In this document: positions 51,106-59,480 of the stretch, one piece after another | Layout: each line of letters begins with the position of its first letter | Numbering within the stretch: position 1 is the first letter of the stretch | Assembly (NCBI GenBank): GCA_964370015.1 | Contig: CAYJHD010000003.1 | Location: 3,211 to 67,210, forward strand | Origin: CAYJAD01 sp964370015 | GTDB lineage: Bacteria > Desulfobacterota > Desulfovibrionia > Desulfovibrionales > Desulfovibrionaceae | Reading direction: 5' to 3' | Length of the DNA stretch: 64,000 nucleotides | The notes under the pieces: generated by a model | Databases searched by the model: none | Told to the model about the DNA's origin: nothing | Seen by the model: the letters and a program-made list of their open reading frames with translations, nothing else | Program-made: the position numbers and the translations under genes

Positions 51106-51981
51106 ATGAAAGAAAAAATCATCAATTTTTCACTGGCTGGCGCGGCGACATTTTCGCTTCTTTCCTTGCTTGGCATCATGCTCTTCCTTTTTTGGGAAGG
51201 CTTACCCATATTTAATGTTGTCTCGGTGACCGATTTCCTTTTTGGACAATATTGGTACCCCACCTCAGACCCCGTGGACTTTGGCATATTCCCCTTGCTC
51301 GTGGGATCGCTTTCTGTGACCATCTTGGCCTCACTCATTGCCGTGCCCCTTGGCGTCATGACGGCGGCTTATTTAACTGAAATTGCCTCCACCAATGTAC
51401 GCCGCATAGTAAAGCCCTTCGTGGAACTTTTGGCAGCCTTGCCATCGGTGGTCATCGGCTTTTTCGGCATGGTGGTGGTGGCCCCCATTTTACAAGATTA
51501 TTTGGGTGCTTCCACAGGTCTTAACGTTTTCAACGCCAGTCTCATGTTGGCCTTCATGTCTGTGCCCACCATTTGCTCCGTGGCAGAAGATGCCCTCTTT
51601 GCGGTGCCGCGTCCTTTACGCGAAGCCTCCCTTGCCCTTGGGGCCACTCGTTGGGAAACCACGGTGAAAGTTGTGGTGCCTGCCGCGCTGTCGGGCATTG
51701 GCACAGCCATCATGCTGGGCATGTCCCGCGCCATTGGTGAAACCATGGTGGTGCTCATGGTGGCTGGCGGCGCCGGTATGATTCCCGGTTCCATTTTCGA
51801 CCCCGTGCGCCCCATGCCTGCCTCCATTGCCGCAGAAATGGCCGAAGCTCCCTATAGAGGCGAGCATTACCACGCCCTTTTTGCCATTGGTATGGTACTT
51901 TTCTTGTTCACATTAGCCTTTAACATGATCGCCCAGCACATTGCCGAAAAGCATAAGCAAGTGGGCTCTTCCAGCCTATAG
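51106..51981 (+). CDS. pstC: Phosphate ABC transporter permease PstC
   Basis: PstC is one of the two membrane subunits of the phosphate importer. The 291-residue protein has about six hydrophobic helices and the permease loop EDALFAVPRPLREASLALGATRWETTVKVVVPAALSGI-like region near residues 162-202, with the Glu/Ala/Gly pattern where PstB docks. Conserved PFVELLAALPSVVIGFFG near residue 105 is a family hallmark. It is expressed from the pstS promoter through the intervening hairpin. pstA follows eight bases after its stop. Confidence 0.95.
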   Translation: MKEKIINFSLAGAATFSLLSLLGIMLFLFWEGLPIFNVVSVTDFLFGQYWYPTSDPVDFGIFPLLVGSLSVTILASLIAVPLGVMTAAYLTEIASTNVRRIVKPFVELLAALPSVVIGFFGMVVVAPILQDYLGASTGLNVFNASLMLAFMSVPTICSVAEDALFAVPRPLREASLALGATRWETTVKVVVPAALSGIGTAIMLGMSRAIGETMVVLMVAGGAGMIPGSIFDPVRPMPASIAAEMAEAPYRGEHYHALFAIGMVLFLFTLAFNMIAQHIAEKHKQVGSSSL

Positions 51982-51989
51982 GAGTACAC

Positions 51990-52862
51990 ATGAATTTTAC
52001 CGCTTCTTCCGCTTCGCGTATGGCGCGCCAAAGCTTCATGTTTGGCATATTGCGTCTGGCGGCCTATGTTAATGTGTCTGCCTTGGTCGTTGTTTGTATC
52101 TTCTTGGCTGTGCAAGGCCTTCCGGCTCTTTCTTGGGAATTTATTGTCGAATCCCCACGCAAAATGATGACAGAAGGCGGCATTTGGCCTTGTATCCTCG
52201 GCACCTTTTTGCTTTCCCTCGGCGCATTGCTCATAGCTTTCCCCTTGGGCGTGGCTTCTGCCATTTATTTGCATGAATACGCCGGACGCACCACCTTTGC
52301 TCGCTACATTCGCCTTGGCGTAAATAACCTTGCCGGCGTGCCTTCTGTGGTATTTGGCCTCTTTGGTCTGGCCTTTTTCGTGACCTTCTTAGGCATGGGC
52401 GTCAGTATTTTAGCCGGTGTGCTCACCTTGGCTGTGCTCACCTTGCCCGTCATCATCGGCACCGCCGAAGAAGCCCTGCGCACCGTGCCTGACACCTATC
52501 GCGAAGCCTCCTTTGGCCTTGGTGCCACCAAATGGCAGACCATTGCTCGCGTGGTGCTTCCTGCCGCCACACCTGGTATGCTCACCGGCGCCATCTTGGG
52601 TTTATCCCGCGCCGCAGGTGAAACCGCTGCCATCATGTTCACCGCGGCTGTGTTCTACACGCCTAAAGATCCCGATTCTGTGTTCAGCGCCGTCATGGCT
52701 TTGCCTTATCATATGTATGTGCTTGCCACCGCCGGTACAGAAATTGAAAAAACCCGTCCTTTACAGTACGGCACAGCCCTTGTGCTCATCCTGTTGGTGC
52801 TTGGCATGAATATCTTTGCCATTTACTTGCGCGACCGCATGCAAAAGAAAAAAGGCCATTAA
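51990..52862 (+). CDS. pstA: Phosphate ABC transporter permease PstA
   Basis: The second membrane subunit of the phosphate importer. The 290-residue protein has about six helices, the hallmark NNLAGVPSVVFGLFGLAFFV near residue 112 and the docking loop EEALRTVPDTYREASFGLGATKWQ near 160-185. AGGAG-type bases end pstC before the ATG. pstB and phoU, which usually come next, are absent here; a terminator follows and the ornithine-lipid synthase gene comes after it. Confidence 0.95.
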   Translation: MNFTASSASRMARQSFMFGILRLAAYVNVSALVVVCIFLAVQGLPALSWEFIVESPRKMMTEGGIWPCILGTFLLSLGALLIAFPLGVASAIYLHEYAGRTTFARYIRLGVNNLAGVPSVVFGLFGLAFFVTFLGMGVSILAGVLTLAVLTLPVIIGTAEEALRTVPDTYREASFGLGATKWQTIARVVLPAATPGMLTGAILGLSRAAGETAAIMFTAAVFYTPKDPDSVFSAVMALPYHMYVLATAGTEIEKTRPLQYGTALVLILLVLGMNIFAIYLRDRMQKKKGH

Positions 52863-52936
52863 AACCGGCTTTTGCTCCGCACAAGGCAAAAAGTTATGCC
52901 TTTGTCTTTACGGGGCACATTATGAAAAACTCCCCC

Positions 52937-52968
52937 AAGCCCTTTGGTTCACCCCAAGGGGCTTTTTT
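52937..52968 (+). terminator. Terminator after pstA
   Basis: AAGCCCTTTGG (52937-52947) pairs with CCAAGGGGCTT (52954-52964), one G-U, followed by TTTTTT. Confidence 0.88.
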
Positions 52969-53061
52969 GTGGGGACAAGCCTTCGTTTTTTACTCCGTAT
53001 GTAAAAAATCCTATTAAATCTTCATATTACTTGGTTGCTTTTAATACTCTTTTGGTCTACA

Positions 53062-53072
53062 TTGTCACCACA
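53062..53072 (+). promoter_or_regulatory. Single PhoB-like half-site upstream of the ornithine-lipid synthase gene
   Basis: TTGTCACCACA shares its first eight bases with the first unit of the phoB box. No second unit stands 11 bases away, so this alone is weak evidence for Pho control. Confidence 0.25.
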
Positions 53073-53139
53073 CAACAAGCATGGCTTAACGTCTAGCCGC
53101 GCAAAAATGCACCACTTTTCAGTATTTCAGGAGAGCATG

Positions 53140-54906
53140 ATGGATCGAGGCCCCAAAACCTCCCTAAACCATGAAGACAGCACCGCCGTGGCTCAAACGC
53201 CAAGACTTAAAGCATCGGGATCATTAATCACTCGCGTGCTGGGTTTACACAGTCTGCTTACCGAATATGAAAAAATGCCCCTTGCCGAAACTCCATGGGA
53301 TTTTGGGCATGCTACCTTACAACAATTACATATTTCTCTAGATCATCAAGGGGAAAGCCTTGATGCATTGGCTGAACCGGGCCCTGCGCTGGTCTTTGCC
53401 AATCATCCCTTTGGCGGTGTGGAGGGCGTTATTCTTGCGGCATTATGCGGCACTTTGCGCCATGATTTCAAATTACTTGCCAATGAAATGCTCACCCGCA
53501 TTCCCGAGCTGGCACCCATGATTATCCCCGTGGATGTGTCGGGTAAAAACCAACGCGAAAATATGCAATCTGTGCGTCAAGCCGTGCGCCATGTGGAGCA
53601 GGGCGGTGCCTTGGGAATTTTCCCCTCGGGCATGGTGGCCCATTGGCAAATGAACACCAAAACCATTGTGGAGCCTGTGTGGCAATCCCTGTGTGGTCGC
53701 TTGGCGCGTCAAGCCCATATCAAAGCCATACCCATCTATTTTAAAGGGCGCAATTCCATGCTTTTCCATGCCGCTGGGTGCATTCATCCCATGCTGCGCA
53801 CGGTGCTTTTGCCCAGAGAGCTTTGGGGTAGACGAAATTCCACCGTGGATTTTGTGGTGGGTAAACCTGTGGATGGCAGTGTTTTGCATGCCCTTAAAAA
53901 TGATGCCGCACGTACGGCGCTCATGCGCATTCGCTGTGAACAGCTTGGCGTCACTAAAGAAGATGTCACGGATAAAATCTGGCCTGTTCCCGTGGCTCAA
54001 GCTTGCCCCCATGAGCAATTACAGCAAGAAGGCCAAAAGTTTTTAGACAGAGAAACCCTGGCCACCGAAGGTCGATATGCGGTTTTTGCCATACAAGGGC
54101 ATGAATCTTCGTGTATTTTGCAAGAAATTGGGCGCCTGCGCGAAGAGACTTTCCGCCTTGTGGGCGAAGGCTCGGGCAATGAGCGCGACACAGATTCTTT
54201 TGACAAAGACTATACGCACTTGGTGCTTTGGGATGTGGAAAAAAACACCATTGCCGGTGCTTATCGCGTGCGCTGTTTTATGCCCGAAGAAGCTCATCAA
54301 AGCCAAGAAAAGCTCTATCTCGCCTCACTTTTTGATATTCAAACGCCCTTTTATGAGCAATGCGCCAATTCCATGGAACTGGGCAGAGCCTTTGTGAAAC
54401 CCGAATATCAGCGCGATTATGTGCCGCTCATGCTTTTGTGGAAGGGCATTGGACGCATGATTGTGCGCCATAAATTGCGTACGCTTTTTGGTCCTTGCAG
54501 CATGGGTCTTGGTTATACTGACGCTTCGGCGCATATTTTACGCCAAACCCTAGAGGCAAACCATTGGGAACACGATTTATGTCAATACACCCAAGGTAAA
54601 CGCCAGCCCAGGGATTTTGCAGGCCCCAATGCGCCCAATGTGCAGGGTCTTGATTACAAAATGGCCAACAAAATGGTGAAAGATATCGAAGGCGATAAAG
54701 GCTTGCCCATTTTATTCAAGCATTATCTGCAATTGGGCGGACGCATTGCGGCCTTCCATGAAGATAAAGACTTTGGCACCCTTGATGCGCTCTTGGTGGT
54801 GGATTTGGCGCACACGCCGGAAAAGGTTCTTCTGCGCTACATGAGCCCACAAGAAGTAACGGAACTCAAAGCCAGCTACGGTCCCGTTACTCCCAGAAAT
54901 TCTTAA
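53140..54906 (+). CDS. olsF: Bifunctional ornithine-lipid synthase (OlsF type)
   Basis: The 588-residue protein joins two acyltransferases. The N-terminal half has the lysophospholipid acyltransferase block FANHPFGGVEG near residue 88 and IFPSGMVAHW near 165, as in the O-acylating part. The C-terminal half from about 310 is the OlsB-like N-acyltransferase (LREETFRLVGEGSGNERDTD, then DYTHLVLWDVEKNTIAGAYR, MELGRAFVKPEYQRDY). This order matches OlsF of Serratia, which makes ornithine lipids alone. Ornithine lipids lack phosphorus and often rise when phosphate is short, which fits its place behind pstSCA. ATG 53140 has AGGAG six bases before it. Confidence 0.82.
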   Translation: MDRGPKTSLNHEDSTAVAQTPRLKASGSLITRVLGLHSLLTEYEKMPLAETPWDFGHATLQQLHISLDHQGESLDALAEPGPALVFANHPFGGVEGVILAALCGTLRHDFKLLANEMLTRIPELAPMIIPVDVSGKNQRENMQSVRQAVRHVEQGGALGIFPSGMVAHWQMNTKTIVEPVWQSLCGRLARQAHIKAIPIYFKGRNSMLFHAAGCIHPMLRTVLLPRELWGRRNSTVDFVVGKPVDGSVLHALKNDAARTALMRIRCEQLGVTKEDVTDKIWPVPVAQACPHEQLQQEGQKFLDRETLATEGRYAVFAIQGHESSCILQEIGRLREETFRLVGEGSGNERDTDSFDKDYTHLVLWDVEKNTIAGAYRVRCFMPEEAHQSQEKLYLASLFDIQTPFYEQCANSMELGRAFVKPEYQRDYVPLMLLWKGIGRMIVRHKLRTLFGPCSMGLGYTDASAHILRQTLEANHWEHDLCQYTQGKRQPRDFAGPNAPNVQGLDYKMANKMVKDIEGDKGLPILFKHYLQLGGRIAAFHEDKDFGTLDALLVVDLAHTPEKVLLRYMSPQEVTELKASYGPVTPRNS

Positions 54907-54909
54907 ATC

Positions 54910-55686
54910 TTAAGCAAATAAATCTGCAAGCACGTATTTGTATAAAAGGGTAGTAAAGAGCAGACCCAGCGCCATATACAAAAAGATGCGCACCATTTTT
55001 ACGCCCACCTTAATGGCTAGCCTTGCGCCCATTTGATTACCGATGATGCTCCCCACGGCGCACGGTATGGCCAAGGCATACAGCACCACGCCGCCCGAAG
55101 CAAAGGTGGCCAAAGCCCCCACATTGGAAGCCAAATTAAGCACCTTGGTGGTGCCGGAAGCGCGCACCAATTCCATGCCCAAGGTGAGATTTAAGGCCAA
55201 AATGAAAAATGAGCCCGTGGCAGGGCCAAAAAATCCATCATACACGCCAATGCCAAGCCCCACCAGGGCCACATAAATCTTCTGTGTTTTCACAGGAATA
55301 TCTTTTTCTACGCCCACGTTTTTTCCAGAAAAAAGCGAACACACCAAGCCCAGTGGTAATAAAAAAGCCATGATTTTACCCAAAAGAGCCGGTGCCACCT
55401 GCAAAGCCAGCCATGAGCCCAAAGCACCACCAATGAAGGCCGATGCAAAACCCACGGGAACCAAATGCAATACTATGAGATTATTACGCAAAAAAGGCCA
55501 TATGGCGGTGAGAGAGCCAAGACTTGAGGCAAATTTATTGGTTCCCAGCGCAAAGTGGGGCGGTATGTTAAAAAGCATGAGCGATGGAATGGTGATGAGG
55601 CCGCCGCCACCGGCAATGGCATCCACAAATCCGGCCAAAAGGTACATGAAGGCACAAGCCACTATGACATACAGTTCTAATTCCAC
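54910..55686 (-). CDS. TauE/SafE family sulfite/organosulfonate exporter
   Basis: This 258-residue inner-membrane protein has about eight hydrophobic helices in two repeated halves. The family motif is seen as AGFVDAIAGGGGLITIPSL near residue 18, with the second-half counterpart GIGVYDGFFGPATGSFFI near 150. Members export sulfite, sulfoacetate or related anions and some act in taurine metabolism. The substrate cannot be told from sequence. It is convergent with the ornithine-lipid gene, with only three bases between stops, and is followed on its own strand by no further gene. Confidence 0.9.
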   Translation of the reverse strand: MELELYVIVACAFMYLLAGFVDAIAGGGGLITIPSLMLFNIPPHFALGTNKFASSLGSLTAIWPFLRNNLIVLHLVPVGFASAFIGGALGSWLALQVAPALLGKIMAFLLPLGLVCSLFSGKNVGVEKDIPVKTQKIYVALVGLGIGVYDGFFGPATGSFFILALNLTLGMELVRASGTTKVLNLASNVGALATFASGGVVLYALAIPCAVGSIIGNQMGARLAIKVGVKMVRIFLYMALGLLFTTLLYKYVLADLFA

Positions 55687-55698
55687 GCTTTTTTCCTT

Positions 55699-56211
55699 TT
55701 ATATCATTCTTTGTATTTGGCGTAACATGCCAGAAAAATCATCCACACCCAGGGCCGCAAATAAAGCTAAGACCAAGGCCAAGAAAAGATATTCCTGTGG
55801 AGATCCTGTGGAAAAAAGCTTCAATGAAAAACGTTTTTGCTGTGAGAAAGGCAAGAGAGGAATGCCCGAAGGCGTGCACATATCCAAAAGAACATGAAAC
55901 ATGCCCCCAAAGGCCACGCCACCCAAGAAATACAATTGTTTCAAGGGCAAGTGCAAAGCCCCCATACTGCGCGGATACATATATAAAAGCACCCAAAACA
56001 GCAACAACAACGCATACCAGCCAAACCAATGGGTGAAACCGCGATGTATGGCTTTAAAGGTTTTTTGAGGATTGGGACTCATGCGCGAAATGCCCATATC
56101 TATCACATCGGGCAAAATGGCACCAAAAGCCACACCGGCCAAAGCCGCATGGGGCCAGTCAAGCAAAAGAGCCATGCCCACGGGCACGCTTTGATGGGTT
56201 ATCCATTTCAT
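55699..56211 (-). CDS. YdjM-like inner-membrane metal-dependent hydrolase family protein
   Basis: The 170-residue membrane protein has the YdjM/DUF457 pattern: MKWITHQSVPVGMALLL with its early His, GAILPDVIDMGISR near residue 30 with the Asp pair, HRGFTHWFGWY near 56 with two His, and HVLLDMCTPSGIPLLPFS near 105. These His/Asp residues could bind a metal; the biochemical role of the family is unclear. In E. coli the relative is SOS-induced, but no LexA-like box is evident here. Twelve bases separate it from the TauE-type gene, so the two are probably co-transcribed. Confidence 0.85.
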   Translation of the reverse strand: MKWITHQSVPVGMALLLDWPHAALAGVAFGAILPDVIDMGISRMSPNPQKTFKAIHRGFTHWFGWYALLLLFWVLLYMYPRSMGALHLPLKQLYFLGGVAFGGMFHVLLDMCTPSGIPLLPFSQQKRFSLKLFSTGSPQEYLFLALVLALFAALGVDDFSGMLRQIQRMI

Positions 56212-56220
56212 CTTTAGACC

Positions 56221-57132
56221 TTACGACACTTGTGGGGCATTTTGAGGAGAATGCGACTTCCACGCCACAAGCCCCACGGCTGCCAAAATACACACAGCAC
56301 CCAACACATTACCCCATGTGGCCTGTTCACCCAATAAGTAGACACCGGCCCAAAGACCCGTGGCAGGCTCAAGCCCGCCTAAAATGGAGGCCAAGGAGGG
56401 CCCCACAAGACGCACGGCAAAGACCAAACAAATATTGGCCACAACCCCCGTCACCAAGGAAAGTGTGAATAATTCTTGCCATTGACTGGCAGAACTTGGC
56501 ATTTGCAAATCTCCCATACACAAACCATACAGCATGCAAAACAAGCCAGTGCCGAGCATTATATACATGGCTGTGACAAATTCATTGGGACATGTAAATT
56601 TTGCCACTTGAATACCCAATACATACAATGCCATGAATATTGCACAAAAAATGGTTAAAAACATGCCCCAAAGAGTTATTTTAACGCCGCTGGTGCCAAG
56701 AAAGACATCTTGTAAAGAGAATATGGCCACGCCCAGCACAATGAGCAAAGCCGATACAGCTGTACTCATGCGAAAACGCTCTCCGAAAAAGGCCACCATA
56801 CAAAATACCACAAAAATGGGATAACAATATTGCACTGTTACCACAATTCCTGTGTCCATTTCCAAAAATGCAGCCATGAAGGCTAAAGCGGTGAGGGCAT
56901 AAAAAAGGCTCACACCAAGAAATTTTACTATGTCGCTTTTACACACCACAAAAACACGCCAACTACGTTTGCGCACCAAGATAAAAAGCGCAACCATGAG
57001 GCTTGCCAGTAAAAAACGAAAGGTATTTACCGTGGAAAAGGAAAGACCCTCACCCATGAGCGGCACAGAAAAAAGCGCAATGAGACCGTAAGCGCAAGCC
57101 GCAACAACGGCATAAATAAAACCGCGCAGCAT
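56221..57132 (-). CDS. EamA-type drug/metabolite transporter (DMT superfamily)
   Basis: The 303-residue protein has ten hydrophobic helices in two EamA repeats; the second ends in the typical LGGLEPATGLWAGVYLLGEQATWGNVLGAVCILAAVG pattern near residues 250-285. Members export metabolites, amino acids or drugs; the substrate here is unknown. It starts two bases downstream of the short flagellar rod-like gene and is nine bases from the YdjM-like gene, so four genes in a row may form one leftward operon of mixed function. Confidence 0.9.
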   Translation of the reverse strand: MLRGFIYAVVAACAYGLIALFSVPLMGEGLSFSTVNTFRFLLASLMVALFILVRKRSWRVFVVCKSDIVKFLGVSLFYALTALAFMAAFLEMDTGIVVTVQYCYPIFVVFCMVAFFGERFRMSTAVSALLIVLGVAIFSLQDVFLGTSGVKITLWGMFLTIFCAIFMALYVLGIQVAKFTCPNEFVTAMYIMLGTGLFCMLYGLCMGDLQMPSSASQWQELFTLSLVTGVVANICLVFAVRLVGPSLASILGGLEPATGLWAGVYLLGEQATWGNVLGAVCILAAVGLVAWKSHSPQNAPQVS

Positions 57133-57134
57133 GA

Positions 57135-57443
57135 CTATACTTTCATGCTCACGATGACACCAAGGGTATCATCCAGCGATTGTACGGCTGTGGCATTGGC
57201 GGCATGGGCTGTTTCGTACACGATGGAGTTCACAAACTCCGTGGCGTAGTCGGTGTAACCATCGGCCATGGGGGGCACAATAACTTCGGTGTGAGCTTGC
57301 ACACCGCCGGAAAAACTTTCCACAAATTCAGTGCGAATATGCCCCTCTCGATTGATGCCGGTCACATTGTAAGCCACGCTTTCCATGCCTTGTTGAAAGG
57401 CCTGCAGCGCAGAAGAACTGGAATAAAGTGCTGAGATAGTCAT
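57135..57443 (-). CDS. Very short flagellar rod/hook-family protein (FlgC-like ends joined)
   Basis: The 102-residue protein combines the two terminal helices of the axial rod/hook family without a middle domain. The start SALYSSSSALQAFQQGMESVAYNVTG resembles the FlgB/FlgC/FlgG N-terminus (with VTG in place of the usual IAN), and the end YATEFVNSIVYETAHAANATAVQSLDDTLG resembles the C-terminal helix. Only about 35 residues lie between. FlgB and FlgC themselves are longer. GAGG five bases before ATG 57443 sets the start; the longer frame has none. It is away from the main flagellar operon and next to a transporter gene. Confidence 0.7.
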   Translation of the reverse strand: MTISALYSSSSALQAFQQGMESVAYNVTGINREGHIRTEFVESFSGGVQAHTEVIVPPMADGYTDYATEFVNSIVYETAHAANATAVQSLDDTLGVIVSMKV

Positions 57444-57730
57444 AAAAACCTCAAGGGATATACGCGTATTTTGCACTGAGTATAATATCTTATATGCCTT
57501 GTCCAGCACTAAAAAGCATGGGCTCCCATGGGTAATAATTACATCATGAACTATGCTTATATTTTCCATGTAAATATTGTTGCTAATATGTGCATAACTC
57601 TGTTCGTAAAATGTGCGTAATTATGAAAAATAGTATTATATTAACAAATTAAAGTAAGTGTTAAAATCTTTCCAGATGCATCCATGATACGGATTATTCA
57701 TTACCAAAGATGAAAATTTTTACTACATAT

Positions 57731-57886
57731 AGTATTCATTGGCTTTGCGCTCTCGCTCGGGGGTAAGGGATGTGAAGTTGTTTGTTTTTTTATGTGCTGG
57801 CTTATGGAAGCTATTTTGTAATGCAATATCTTATCGTTTTGCGCTCCCGCGCGGGGGCAAGGGCCTCTTGGGGCTAGTTGCCCCGC
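57731..57886. repeat. Dispersed intergenic repeat, copy B
   Basis: It begins TATTCATTGG like copy C. Two TTTGCGCTC...CAAGGG/TAAGGG units lie at 57744-57769 and 57838-57863 with the same interior as copy A, and it continues into the GGGGCTAGTTGCCCC hairpin of copy C. Confidence 0.85.
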
Positions 57887-58199
57887 CGGCCCTTACAATC
57901 CCGCTCCCCCACATGAGCCTGCTGTGGTCTTTCCTTTCGGGACTCTCTGCTCGCTTACGCTTTCAGAGGATTCCCTACAGGGCTACGGCCTACAAGGTAG
58001 GCCTACGCGACACAGCAACGGCTTTTTACATCGCCACATACACAATGAAATTTCGCTTTCCGTAACTCGCCCCCCTACATGACACATGCTATAGCTAATA
58101 AATTCTTTGAAGCGTCACATAATTCGATATTTCAGCAGATAATGAAACCATTCCCATCTTCATATAAAGGAAAATCACCATCCAAAGCAGAAACAAGTC

Positions 58200-58431
58200 T
58201 GTGCAGTGCCACAGGGCGAGACCTTGGCTCGTCCTGCCCGTAGTACATCCTTTTGAGCGAAGCGAAAAAGAGGTATGTAGGGAATGGCAACTGCCAGTCT
58301 GCAAGGGGGGAAGCCGGGGTTTAAAAGGGGCTGGCAGGGGGGCAAAGCCACCCATGAAGCCCCTTTCAAAATAACATAATAGTAAACGTTAAAATCTTTT
58401 ATCTCCTCGATGACGCGGACTCTACGTTATC
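58200..58431. repeat. Dispersed intergenic repeat, copy D
   Basis: It carries the later modules of copy C: GAAGCGAAAAAGAGGTATG (58259-58277), the GGGGGGCAAAGCC/GAAGCCCC hairpin, and the closing module with GATGACGCGGACTCTACG. A GGCAACTGCCAGTCTGC stretch and flanks are inserted between modules relative to copy C. Confidence 0.85.
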
Positions 58432-58662
58432 AGAAACAAAAACTTCACCCATACAGACATTGTGCATAAGTCTGTGCGTAAAATGTGCATAACTCATAAT
58501 TGTTATATGATTTAGCCGTATTACACATCACAGCATACTATGAAAAACAAAACATGCTCACAAATACTCCAAGCCATCCACTACACATAAAAATATTGCT
58601 TGCCCCCCAAAAGTAGGCTATTTTGCTTGCGTACATGACACTATTTTACCTGCAGGATTTTT

Positions 58663-58845
58663 ATGAACAAAGAATTGCTCGAGCTACTTGCTTGTCCTCA
58701 ATGCCGCGGCCCTTTAACCATTCAAGTTATCAAAGGCAAAGATAAAGGCCTCATTTGCGAAGCATGCGCTTTGGTCTATCCCATTCGCGACGCCATTCCC
58801 ATCATGTTGGTGGAAGAAGCCGCGCCGCTGAAAAAAGACGATTAG
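58663..58845 (+). CDS. Trm112-family small zinc-ribbon protein
   Basis: The 60-residue protein is of the YcaR/Trm112 type: MNKELLELLACPQCRGPL, a CEACALVYPIRDAIPIML end and four cysteines (CPQC and CEAC) that can bind zinc. Eukaryotic and archaeal Trm112 activates methyltransferases; bacterial relatives may do the same or act near lipid A genes. The start lies just downstream of a long gene-free region. The next gene begins five bases after its stop. Confidence 0.88.
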   Translation: MNKELLELLACPQCRGPLTIQVIKGKDKGLICEACALVYPIRDAIPIMLVEEAAPLKKDD

Positions 58846-58850
58846 AAAAT

Positions 58851-59477
58851 ATGCGTATTCTCATAGCTTCTGATTTGCACGGTGCTCTGGACAGTGCAGA
58901 ATTTCTTTGCCAAAAAGCAGAAAAATTACAGCCCCATATGTGTCTCCTCTTGGGGGACTATCTTTATCATGGCCCGCGCAATCCCTTGCCCAAAACGTAC
59001 ACACCGCAAGATGTGGCCACAAAATTAGGCCATATCGCCAAGCTTGGCGTGCAAATCATGGCTGTGCGCGGCAATTGCGATGCGCAGGTGGACGAAGGAC
59101 TTTTGCCCTTTCCCCTCACAGAAGAAGCGCAACTCTCCGTGGATGGGCATACCTTTTTGGCGGCTCATGGGCATCAATACGGGCGCGATCCGGATTTTTC
59201 CAAGGTTCCCTCCGGCACCATTATGCTCACGGGGCACATTCATTTTCCCGTGGCTTGCCAAAGAAATAACGTGGTGTGGTGGAATCCAGGTTCGCTGAGC
59301 TTACCCAAAAAATCTTTCCCGCGCACCTATGCTGTCTATGAGAAAAATATCTTCACCGTTTTTGATATGCAAGACACGGTGATTATTCGCCATGAGCTTG
59401 GCAGTGACACACAGCCCAAGCTGCAAGATTCTTCTTTCATTACGCAAGATGCCTCGGCCTATTTTGGATTATACTAA
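58851..59477 (+). CDS. YfcE/MJ0936-family metallophosphodiesterase
   Basis: The 208-residue protein has the calcineurin-like metal motifs: LIASDLHGALDSA near residue 4, LLGDYLYHGPRN near 37, AVRGNCDAQVDEG near 72, and AAHGHQYG and LTGHIHFP near 105 and 128, ending NPGSLSLPKK. YfcE of E. coli is a phosphodiesterase with unknown natural substrate. ATG 58851 was chosen because the metal motif starts at once; the frame from 58755 overlaps the Trm112 gene. The stop lies three bases before the DUF362 gene, so they are coupled. Confidence 0.9.
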   Translation: MRILIASDLHGALDSAEFLCQKAEKLQPHMCLLLGDYLYHGPRNPLPKTYTPQDVATKLGHIAKLGVQIMAVRGNCDAQVDEGLLPFPLTEEAQLSVDGHTFLAAHGHQYGRDPDFSKVPSGTIMLTGHIHFPVACQRNNVVWWNPGSLSLPKKSFPRTYAVYEKNIFTVFDMQDTVIIRHELGSDTQPKLQDSSFITQDASAYFGLY

Positions 59478-59480
59478 ACC

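Larger units (their letters stand above)
57444..58662. other. Long gene-free intergenic region
   Basis: This 1,219-base stretch holds two copies of the dispersed modular repeat (57731-57886 and 58200-58431) with low-complexity and AT-rich DNA around them. The few open frames in it are antisense or within repeats and lack ribosome sites, so none is called. Before Trm112, from 58432 to 58662, I see only AT-rich DNA that probably includes a promoter. Confidence 0.7.

Noticed and set aside
57739..58355. Small frames of 86-108 codons on both strands in the long gap
   Set aside because: They lie within the dispersed repeats, lack ribosome sites and show no protein-like composition.
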